Positions 34,750-41,925 of a stretch of 64,000 nucleotides of DNA are shown here, piece after piece (the stretch's first letter is position 1; each line of letters starts with the position of its first letter). The notes under the pieces were generated by a model. The model saw nothing but the letters and a program-made list of their open reading frames with translations, made no database searches and was not told where the DNA came from. The position numbers were made by a program, and so were the translations under genes. This stretch comes from Streptomyces sp. NRRL F-5123 (GTDB lineage: Bacteria; Actinomycetota; Actinomycetes; Streptomycetales; Streptomycetaceae): assembly GCF_000721495.1 (NCBI RefSeq), contig NZ_JOHY01000036.1, positions 1-64,000 on the forward strand, read 5' to 3'.

Positions 34750-36549
34750 ATGGCCGACCGTGTCACGCCGCGCACCCCGAACGGACCCTCCGTCGTCCCG
34801 GCCCCCGGGCCCGGACGCCCGACCGCCGCCGGCCACCACCCCCCACCCGCGCAGTTCGCACCGGACGAGGAGGACGAAGCGGCGATGGACGCGGACCTGG
34901 AAGCCGACCCGGACCTGGCAACGGGCCAGGCCCCGCAGACCGTCGCCGCCGCACCCGGCGGTACGGGCCGGAGCGGGCGCACCCAGCACCGCAACGCCCG
35001 GCTGGCCGCGCTCATCGCCGAGGCCGGCTTCTCGCACGCCGGACTCGCCCGCCGGGTCGACCGGCTCGGCCAGGAGCACGGCCTCGACCTGCGCTACGAC
35101 AAGACCTCCGTGACGCGCTGGCTGCGCGGCCAGCAGCCGCGCGGCACCACGCCCGCGCTCATCGCCGAGGTCTTCACGCAGCGCCTCGGCCGCCGGCTGT
35201 CCGCGCAGGACCTCGGGCTCGACGCGTGCGCGCCCGTCTACGCCGGGCTCGAATACGCAGCCGGCGCGGCCGAGGCCATCGACATCGTGAGCGGCCTGTG
35301 GCGCAAGGACACCGGCAACCAGGCCGAACTGCGCAAGATCGCCTTCTCCCCTGCGGGCCTCGTCGTCCCCAGCCGCGACTGGCTCATCGGCGCCGCCGAC
35401 GACTCCGTGAGCCGCCTGTCCGCCCCCCTCCCGCCGCCGCGCACCGCCGTCGCCGCCCCGCGCACCCCGCCGCCCGGCACGGCCACGGCCGTACGCGTCC
35501 CGGGCGGGGCTTACGGCGCCGCGGTGCGCGGGCCCGCCGCCGCGTACGGCCAGAGCGGCGTGCGGGTGCCCGCGCAGAGCCGCGGCACGCAGCGCGGGGC
35601 CGGGCAGGACGCCCGCGGCGTCCCGCCCACCGCCGCGGGCCGCGTCGGGGCGGGGGACATCGCGGCGCTGCGCGCCGTCGGCGACCTCTTCCGCGCCCTG
35701 GACCACGCGTACGGCGGCGGCCACGCCCGCCAGGCCCTCGTCCGCTACCTCGAGCACGAGGCCGAGCCCATGCTGCGCGGCACCTACGGGGAGACGCAGG
35801 GGCGCCGGCTCTTCGGCGCCGTCGCCGACCTCACCCGGCTCGCCGGGTGGACCTCCTACGACATCGGGGCGCACGGCCTCGCGCAGCGCTACTTCGTCCA
35901 GGCGCTGCGCCTCACCCAGGCCGCGGGGGACCGCGTCCACGGCGGGTACGTCCTCGTCACGATGAGCCGCCAGGCGGTCTACCTCGGGCACGGGCGGGAG
36001 GCGGTGCAGCTCGCGCGGGTCGCGCAGCAGGGGGTCGGGACGACGGCGCCGCCCGCCGTACGGGCGCTGCTGCACGCGGCGGAGGCGCGCGGGCACGGCG
36101 TGCTCGGCGAGACCCGCGCGTGCACCGCCGCGCTCGCCCGCGCGGAGCGCGCGTACGCCGCCGCCCGGCCCGGCGACGAGCTGCCCGCGTGGGCGCGCTT
36201 CTTCGACGAGGCGCAGCTCGCGGACGAGTTCGGGCACTGCCACCGCGACCTCGGGCAGTACCGGGCCGCGGTCGCGCAGGCCGAGCGCTCGCTCCAGCTG
36301 CGCGCCGCCGGCTACGCGCGCAGCCGGCTCTTCTGCCGTGCCGTCCTCGCCTCCGCGCGGCTCGCCCTCGGCGAGGTGGACGCGGCGTGCGCGCTCGGGG
36401 CGGAGGTGGTCCGCGGGGCGGCGGACATGCGGTCCGCTCGCGCGGCGGATTACGCGCGGGACTTCGCGCGGCGGCTCGATCCCTACCGCGACACCTCCGC
36501 CGCCCGCGCCTTCTTCACCCGCACCTCCCCCGCGGGCCTCCCCCTCTGA
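34750..36549 (+). CDS. NsdA-like regulator: DNA-binding N-terminus plus TPR domain
   Basis: 599 aa from ATG 34750. After a disordered, Pro/acid-rich first ~75 residues comes a helix-turn-helix-like region: NARLAALIAEAGFSHAGLARRVDRLGQEHGLDLRYDKTSVTRWLRGQQPRGTTPALIAEVFTQRLG. A low-complexity linker (about 215-295) leads into TPR-like repeats to the C-terminus. This architecture matches the streptomycete NsdA family, negative regulators of sporulation and antibiotic production, and similar paralogues, one of which commonly sits divergent from lipB. Exact role here is inferred. A Pro/Ala/Arg linker this long is prone to slippage. Confidence 0.75.
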   Translation: MADRVTPRTPNGPSVVPAPGPGRPTAAGHHPPPAQFAPDEEDEAAMDADLEADPDLATGQAPQTVAAAPGGTGRSGRTQHRNARLAALIAEAGFSHAGLARRVDRLGQEHGLDLRYDKTSVTRWLRGQQPRGTTPALIAEVFTQRLGRRLSAQDLGLDACAPVYAGLEYAAGAAEAIDIVSGLWRKDTGNQAELRKIAFSPAGLVVPSRDWLIGAADDSVSRLSAPLPPPRTAVAAPRTPPPGTATAVRVPGGAYGAAVRGPAAAYGQSGVRVPAQSRGTQRGAGQDARGVPPTAAGRVGAGDIAALRAVGDLFRALDHAYGGGHARQALVRYLEHEAEPMLRGTYGETQGRRLFGAVADLTRLAGWTSYDIGAHGLAQRYFVQALRLTQAAGDRVHGGYVLVTMSRQAVYLGHGREAVQLARVAQQGVGTTAPPAVRALLHAAEARGHGVLGETRACTAALARAERAYAAARPGDELPAWARFFDEAQLADEFGHCHRDLGQYRAAVAQAERSLQLRAAGYARSRLFCRAVLASARLALGEVDAACALGAEVVRGAADMRSARAADYARDFARRLDPYRDTSAARAFFTRTSPAGLPL

Positions 36550-36617
36550 CCCCGCCCCGGAAGCGCTCGCGCTACCGCCCGGGGGTTGCGCCTGCCGCCG
36601 CCGGGCGACAATCCCGG

Positions 36618-37194
36618 GGCTGCGTCTGCCGCGCCGGGCGACGATCAGGGGCTGCGCGAGCTACCTGCCACCGGCCGGTGGTCCGGTACGAGACCGGACT
36701 GCCCCTTTGGGTGGGTGGCGGCCCGCGCCCCGGTGGGGGTGGGTCGCGCAGTTCCCCGCGCCCCTGAAAACGCTGACCCGGCGGGGCAGTTCATGCCCGG
36801 CGGCGTAGCCGCAGCCGTGTTCTGCCGCGGGGGACTCGTTGTTGAGGCTGCGTCTGCCGCGCCGGGCGACGATCAGGGGCTGCGCGAGCAACCTGCCACC
36901 GGCCGGTGGTCCGGTACGAGACCGGACTGCCCCTTTGGGTGGGTGGCGGCCCGCGCCCCGGTGGGGGTGGGCCGCGCCGTTCCCCGCGCCCCTGAAAACG
37001 CTCACCCGGCGGGGCAGTTCATGCCCGGCGGCGTAGCCGCAGCCGTGTTCTGCCGCGGGGGACTCGTTGTTGAGGCTGCGCCTGCCCGCGCCGGGTACAT
37101 CAGGGGCGCGGGGAACTGCGCGAGCAACCTGCCACCGGCCGGTGGTCCGGTACGAGACCGGACTGCCCCTTCGGGCCGGTGACGACCCGCGCCC
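36618..37194. repeat. Two and a half tandem copies of a 228-bp intergenic repeat
   Basis: Units begin at 36618, 36846 and 37074 with GGCTGCGTCTGCC or a variant. The first two are almost identical. The third diverges early and keeps the shared core with CCACCGGCCGGTGGTCC and GAGACCGGACTGCCCC. Each unit also carries a copy of the CGCGCAGTTCCCCGCGCCCCTGA-like end found elsewhere in the window. All fill the 699-bp gap 36550-37248, in which I see no gene. Confidence 0.85.
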
Positions 37195-37248
37195 CGCGTG
37201 GCAGCGCAAGCCCCCGCGCGGCAGCGCGAGCCCCCCGTGGGGGCGGGG

Positions 37249-38517
37249 TCAGGCGGCGGCCTGGTGGGGGGACGGGGACGGGAGGGTGTCACGGACCACC
37301 GTGGAAGCGGCGCGGCGCGCGGAGATCAGCGCGCCCTGCAACGTGCTGGACGTGCGATGGGAGCCGCAGACGTAGAGGCCGTGGAGCAGGCGGACGGGGC
37401 GGTGGAGGTCGTGCGGGGGCGGCATAGCCGCGACCGCCTCGGGGTCGGTGTGGAAGCCGAGCAGCTCCCACTCGTCCGTCGGCGTGTCGTACAGCTCCGC
37501 GAGATGCGCCCGCACGGACTTGTCGGAGTCGCCGTCCGGCGGCGGGCCGAGGACGACCGAGGTGACGAGGGAGCGCCCGGCGGGGGCGCGGGTGGGGTCG
37601 ATCGCGGAGGCGGGCAGCGAGTGCGAGACGGGCCCGAGCCGGTCCGCGTCAAGGACGAGCACCGGCTCCCGCAACGGTGCCACGGGCGCGGCGTGGTGGT
37701 AGACCGTCACCTGGTGGAAGCCGGGCACCCGCAGCCCCGGCAGCAGCTCCGCCGCGGCCCGCGCACCCGTCGCCACGAGCACCGCCCGGCAGGGCAGCTC
37801 CGTGCCGTCCGCGGTGCGCACACTGTGCACCGCGACCCGGTCCGCCCGCGTACCCAGACGTAGCGTCCCCGGCGGCAGCGCGGCCGCGAGCCGTTCGGGC
37901 AGGCTCGCCGCGCCACCGGCCGGTACGCACGTACGGCCCCGCGCGAAACCGCGCAGCACCAGGTCGGCCACCCGGCTGGACGTCTGCAGCTCGGGGTCGC
38001 ACAGCAGCGCGGCCAGCAGCGGCCGCAGGAAGCCCTCGACGCTGCGCGGCGCGAAACCGCGCCGGGCGAGCGCCTGCGCCGCGGACGTCTCGGGACGCGC
38101 GGCGAGCCGCCCGTCGGGCGCTCCCGCGAGCCGCCCGAGGGTCGCGGCGAGCCGGGCGCGGTCCAGCGCGGAGCCGAGGCCCGCCGCCCGTATGCCGCGC
38201 GGGTCGCCGACCCGGTAGCCGCGCCCCCCGGAGCGTACGAGCGCGCCGGGCGCCAGCGGGGCGAGCTGCAGCCCCCGCAGTCGCGGCACCCGGTGGAACT
38301 CCGGGTAGGAGGTGTTGAGCAGTTGGGGCCTGCGGTCCAGCCGGAAGCCGTCGACGGTGTCGGTGGCCATCCGGCCGCCGACCCGCTCCGCGGCCTCCAG
38401 CACGCCGACCGTCAGGCCGGCGTCCAGCAGGTGGTGCGCTGCGGACAGGCCCGCGAGGCCCGCTCCGATCACCATGACGTCCACAGGTGCTGTGGTCTTA
38501 CCGCGTGCTGACAGCAC
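37249..38517 (-). CDS. FAD-dependent oxidoreductase (amine oxidase / desaturase-like)
   Basis: 422 aa from GTG 38517, with GGGAGGG 7 nt upstream. The N-terminal Rossmann motif is DVMVIGAGLAGLSAAHHLLDAGLTVGVLEAAERVGGRM, with the GG-doublet typical of the amine oxidase/phytoene desaturase superfamily. The FAD-closing motif GLYVCGSHRTSSTLQGALISARRAA is at the C-terminus. No signal peptide. Streptomycetes keep such a gene near TIGR01777 and lipB; the substrate is unknown. It is followed by the 36618-37194 repeat region. Confidence 0.85.
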   Translation of the reverse strand: MLSARGKTTAPVDVMVIGAGLAGLSAAHHLLDAGLTVGVLEAAERVGGRMATDTVDGFRLDRRPQLLNTSYPEFHRVPRLRGLQLAPLAPGALVRSGGRGYRVGDPRGIRAAGLGSALDRARLAATLGRLAGAPDGRLAARPETSAAQALARRGFAPRSVEGFLRPLLAALLCDPELQTSSRVADLVLRGFARGRTCVPAGGAASLPERLAAALPPGTLRLGTRADRVAVHSVRTADGTELPCRAVLVATGARAAAELLPGLRVPGFHQVTVYHHAAPVAPLREPVLVLDADRLGPVSHSLPASAIDPTRAPAGRSLVTSVVLGPPPDGDSDKSVRAHLAELYDTPTDEWELLGFHTDPEAVAAMPPPHDLHRPVRLLHGLYVCGSHRTSSTLQGALISARRAASTVVRDTLPSPSPHQAAA

Positions 38518-38684
38518 GATGTCCCTCCCCGAGGTTCGGGCCGACTCCCCGCTCGTGTGACGCCCGGCGCGGGGCGCACGACCGGTGCGGCTCGGTCGGT
38601 GGGGCGCGCGCGGCGCAGAGCGCTGGTAGGGGTCATGCCCCCATCAAAGGTCCTTGATGCGGGCGCAACCGGCCCGATCCGGCC

Positions 38685-39581
38685 TTATCCGGTACGCAAC
38701 GCCGCCCGGATCGCTTCGTCGATACCCGGGTGCGCGAAGGTGAACCCGCTCTCCAGCAGCCGCGCGGGCCGCACCCGCTGGCTGCCCAGCACGTCCCCGG
38801 CGAACTCGCCGAGCGCCGCGCGCAGCACGGGCGCCGGTACGGCCGCGAGCGTCGGGCGGCGCAGCACGCGGCCCATCGCCGCGGTGACCTCTCGGTTCGT
38901 CAGCGGCTCCGGCGCGGTCAGGTTGACCGGGCCGGTCAGGGCGGGCGTGTCGAGGATGTGCCGCAGCGCCGCGAGCTCGTCCCGCAGCGAGATGAAGCTC
39001 CAGAACTGTCGGCCGTTGCCGAGCCTGCCGCCCAGGCCCGCCTTGAAGATCGGGAAGAGCCGCCCCCACGCGCCGCCCTCCCGCGCCACGACCAGGCCCG
39101 TACGGGCGAACGCGGTACGGATCCCCGCCGCCGCGGCCGGCTGCGCCGCGGCCTCCCAGTCGCGGACCAGCTCCGCGAGGAAGCCCGTGCCCGGCGGGGC
39201 GGACTCGTCGACGGGGCGGTCGCCGGTGTCGCCGTAGTAGCCGATCGCGGAGCCGCACACCAGCACGCGGGGCGGTACGTCCATCGCCGCGAGCGCCGCG
39301 GCGAGCGTCCGCGTGCCGCGGACCCGGCTGTCGTACAGCACCTCCTTGCGGGCCGCCGTCCACCGCCGGTCGCCGACGCCCGCGCCCGCGAGGTGGACGA
39401 CGGCCTCGCAGCCCGCCAGGTCCCGGGGGTCGAGCCGCCCCGCCACCGGGTCCCACCGCACCTCGTCCGCCCCCGCCGGCTCCCGCCGGACCAGCCGCAC
39501 GACGTCATGCCCGCCGCGGGCCAACTCCGCCCCCAGCGCACTCCCGATGAGCCCCGACGCACCTGTGACGGCAATTCGCAT
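38685..39581 (-). CDS. TIGR01777-type NAD(P)-dependent epimerase (YfcH/SulA-like)
   Basis: 298 aa, ATG 39581. MRIAVTGASGLIGSALGAELARGGHDV is the extended SDR nucleotide-binding start. The hallmark segments are DLAGCEAVVHLAGAGVGDRRWTAARKEVLYDSRVRGTRTLA, SAIGYYGDTGDRPVDES (the Tyr of the YxxxK region is modified in the family), and the C-terminal DUF1731-like GEFAGDVLGSQRVRPARLLESGFTFAHP. The biological role of this cytoplasmic family is not settled. It lies 167 bp upstream of the FAD oxidoreductase on the same strand. Confidence 0.92.
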   Translation of the reverse strand: MRIAVTGASGLIGSALGAELARGGHDVVRLVRREPAGADEVRWDPVAGRLDPRDLAGCEAVVHLAGAGVGDRRWTAARKEVLYDSRVRGTRTLAAALAAMDVPPRVLVCGSAIGYYGDTGDRPVDESAPPGTGFLAELVRDWEAAAQPAAAAGIRTAFARTGLVVAREGGAWGRLFPIFKAGLGGRLGNGRQFWSFISLRDELAALRHILDTPALTGPVNLTAPEPLTNREVTAAMGRVLRRPTLAAVPAPVLRAALGEFAGDVLGSQRVRPARLLESGFTFAHPGIDEAIRAALRTG

Positions 39582-39920
39582 GCCCTCATCCTCCCCCGGG
39601 GGCCGCCTTCACGCCGCCGGGCAGGCGTCACGGGTGCGCGTGCACGTGCGCCGCCGGGCACGCCTTCCTGCGGCGCAGGGCGGTGAGCGTTTTCAGGGGC
39701 GCGTGGGGGTACCTCCCAGGGGAAGCTCCGGGGGAGAACTGCGCGACCAGCCCCCACAGGCCGGTGGTCCCGGGGGTACCTCCCAGGCGAAGCTCCGGGG
39801 GAGGACCGAACCGCCCCTTCGGGCCGGTGGCGACCCGCGCCCCGGGTGTGCCCCGCGCCGCGGGGCGCGACCCCCGCCGCGCCCCCGCGAACTCGCGCGC
39901 CGCCCCGCGCCGCGGCACGC
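39582..39920. repeat. Intergenic repeat-family copy (about 39680-39845)
   Basis: The 339-bp gap has no gene. It holds a member of the dispersed repeat: GTTTTCAGGGGCGCGTGGGGGTACCTCCCAGG, GGGAGAACTGCGCGACCAG, then CAGGCCGGTGGTCCC and CCCCTTCGGGCCGGTGGCGACCCGCG. Two GGGGGTACCTCCCAGG-type half elements are direct repeats about 66 bp apart (39704 and 39770). Confidence 0.75.
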
Positions 39921-40433
39921 TCAGGCGAACGCGTCCCACAGACGCGGCAGCTTCGCTGCCATCGCCGCGGAGTCGTCGAAGTCGAGGTCCTCGCCCTCGG
40001 GCGTCTCCCGGGCCGGGAGGCCCAGATCGGGGAGGGGGAGCGCGGTGAGGCGCTCGTACGCCTCGTCGGCGGCGTAGCCGACGTCCTCCGCGTCGCCGTC
40101 CGCGTCGGGGTCGAAGCCTGGGACCAGCTCGGCGAGGTCGTCCGGCGCCGCCAGGGCGCCCTCGAAGACGTGCCGGCCCTGGGCGATGAGCCAGCAGCGG
40201 AAGTAGTCGAAGGACTCCTCGTCGGCGCCGCCGAGCATGATGTCGGCGGCGGCCCACAGGTCCCAGCGGAAGGCCCGCATGAAGCGGGTCTCGAAATGGC
40301 GGGCGAAGTCGAGCACCGCCTCGGGGTCGAGCCGGGTGAGGCGCTCGACGAGCAGATCCGCATGCTCGTCCGGATCGCCGCCCGCCGCGTCGCGCGTGCT
40401 GTCGACGATCTCCCAGAACTCCGTCTCGTCCAT
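39921..40433 (-). CDS. DUF4240 protein
   Basis: 170 aa from ATG 40433 (GTG 40436 is adjacent and in frame). The sequence MDETEFWEIVDSTRDAAGGDPDEHADLLVERLTRLDPEAVLDFARHFETRFMRAFRWDLWAAADIMLGGADEESFDYFRCWLIAQGR is the DUF4240 family almost end to end: W-x-x-I at the front, a paired helix, and the SFDYFRxWLIxxG motif. It is strongly acidic. Function unknown; family members appear next to toxins and metabolic genes alike. It lies 163 bp downstream of the GNAT gene on the same strand. Confidence 0.85.
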   Translation of the reverse strand: MDETEFWEIVDSTRDAAGGDPDEHADLLVERLTRLDPEAVLDFARHFETRFMRAFRWDLWAAADIMLGGADEESFDYFRCWLIAQGRHVFEGALAAPDDLAELVPGFDPDADGDAEDVGYAADEAYERLTALPLPDLGLPARETPEGEDLDFDDSAAMAAKLPRLWDAFA

Positions 40434-40595
40434 CACCGGTCCAGCTTCCCGGTTGCCGCGGGCGCATGCACGCGATCTCCGCCGGACGCGTCCGTGTCGT
40501 TACGCACACCGGCGCGCGGTGCGGCGCGCGGACGCGCCCCCGCGCCCGGCGGCCGACCCCGCCGCCGACCGGCCGCCACGGCGGGAAAGGACCGC

Positions 40596-41684
40596 TCAGC
40601 GGCGCCGCAGCCGCAGCCGGTAGCGGACGGTGCGGCGCAGCGGCCGGAAGCCCAGCGTCGCGTTGACGGTCAGCAGGTGGCGGTTGTCGTCCGGGACGGC
40701 GGTGTACAGCTCGGTCAGGCCGGGCTGCGCGGCGGCGAGCCTGCGGAGCAGCTCGGCGGTCATCCACAGGGCGAGGCCGTGGCCGCGGTGGTCGGGGACG
40801 ACCGCGGCGTCGTACTGGCGGGCGCGCCGCGCGCCGTCGCCGGGGAGCAGCACGGTGGCGTAGCCGACGAGGTCGCCGGTGCCGTGCAGCGCGGCGACGG
40901 TGAGCAGCCGGTCGCCGCGGCGGGCGGCCAGCTCGGCGGTCTCGTGGACGTGCGCGGGGTCCCAGCGGGTCGCACCTGGGGCGAGCCCGGCTTCCGGGGG
41001 CAGCGGCGGGAGAGTGCGCAGGGCGGCGGTGAAGCCGTCGGCGAGGGTGTCGGGGGCCGCGCCCTCCCAGGCGGTGAGCCGGTAGCCGGGGTGCGGTACG
41101 TCGGGCAGCTCGGCGACGGGCGCGGGGATGTCGTCCAGCGGCAGCCGCTGCCAGGTGCGGCGCAGGACGGGGACGAAGCCGCGGGTGGCGAGGAAGCCCT
41201 CGCCGGACGTGCCGGACGTGACCTCGCCGACGACGCTGCCGCACCCCTCGGCGGCCGCGGCCTCGGTGACGGTCGCGAGCAGCCGGGAGCCCGTGCCGAG
41301 CCGGCGGTGCGCCGGGTGCACGGTCATCCGGATCTCGCCGGTCACCCCGCCCTGCCCGTCGGCTCGCGGCACGTGCCCGCCCCCGCCGGAGCCGCCCGCG
41401 CCGGAGCCGCCCGTACCCGCCGCCGTCAGGACGTCCGCGATGCCGTCCTCGCCCGCCGGGAGGCGCAGGGACGCCGTGGCCACCGGGTCGGACGCCGCGC
41501 TGCGCAGCAGCCACAGCACCTGGCGGCGGCTGCTGCCCGTCGTGGTCAGCCGGGCGCGGACCGCGGCGTGCGAGGGCACCGGCTCACCGGGCCGGTCGTG
41601 CGCGAACGCGGCCGACTGCACGCGGTACCACGCGTGCAGGTCCTCCACCGTGGGAGCGGCCAGCGGGCTGGGGTTGGCAGGCAT
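40596..41684 (-). CDS. Two-domain GNAT acetyltransferase
   Basis: 362 aa from ATG 41684; TTG 41693 is in frame but less likely, because TAGCTT at 41697-41692 would put the transcript start right at the ATG. Two GNAT domains are in tandem. The first has GEIRMTVHPAHRRLGTGSRLLATVTEAAAAEGC, the second QYDAAVVPDHRGHGLALWMTAELLRRLAAAQPG and TVNATLGFRPLRR. A Gly-rich spacer (GTGGSGAGGSGGGG) interrupts the first. The C-terminus is strongly basic. This two-domain form resembles mycothiol synthase-like proteins, but MshD motifs are not evident. It converges on no gene; aceE follows downstream on the same strand's far side. Confidence 0.85.
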   Translation of the reverse strand: MPANPSPLAAPTVEDLHAWYRVQSAAFAHDRPGEPVPSHAAVRARLTTTGSSRRQVLWLLRSAASDPVATASLRLPAGEDGIADVLTAAGTGGSGAGGSGGGGHVPRADGQGGVTGEIRMTVHPAHRRLGTGSRLLATVTEAAAAEGCGSVVGEVTSGTSGEGFLATRGFVPVLRRTWQRLPLDDIPAPVAELPDVPHPGYRLTAWEGAAPDTLADGFTAALRTLPPLPPEAGLAPGATRWDPAHVHETAELAARRGDRLLTVAALHGTGDLVGYATVLLPGDGARRARQYDAAVVPDHRGHGLALWMTAELLRRLAAAQPGLTELYTAVPDDNRHLLTVNATLGFRPLRRTVRYRLRLRRR

Positions 41685-41898
41685 CCGGGGCAAGCTAGCG
41701 GGTAGGTGTAAGCGCCCGCAATCCCTTGCGGGTCATCAACCGTGCCCAATTCCCCCCAGCCGGAGGGCACTTGACCCCTATTCGGGACGAACGGCCGCCG
41801 CCGCCCCGCCGGGTGGCCCGGTCACCCGGAGCCAGCCTGCGGGGCGGCGGCAACTTGCCACGTACGAGCGGCGGGTACGGGGTGCGCTGCCCCTGCCG

Positions 41899-41916
41899 AC
41901 GGGACCGCGGTCCCGT
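41899..41916 (-). terminator. Palindrome after the aceE stop
   Basis: ACGGGACC-GC-GGTCCCGT is a perfect 18-bp palindrome 9 bp past the aceE stop codon. It can form a short stem with a CGCG loop. Confidence 0.45.
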
Positions 41917-41925
41917 ACCGACGGC

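Noticed and set aside
36618..37194. 228-bp repeats as a CRISPR or a coding repeat protein
   Set aside because: Units are too long and contiguous. The translations on either strand are interrupted by shared intergenic hairpins and have no ribosome sites.
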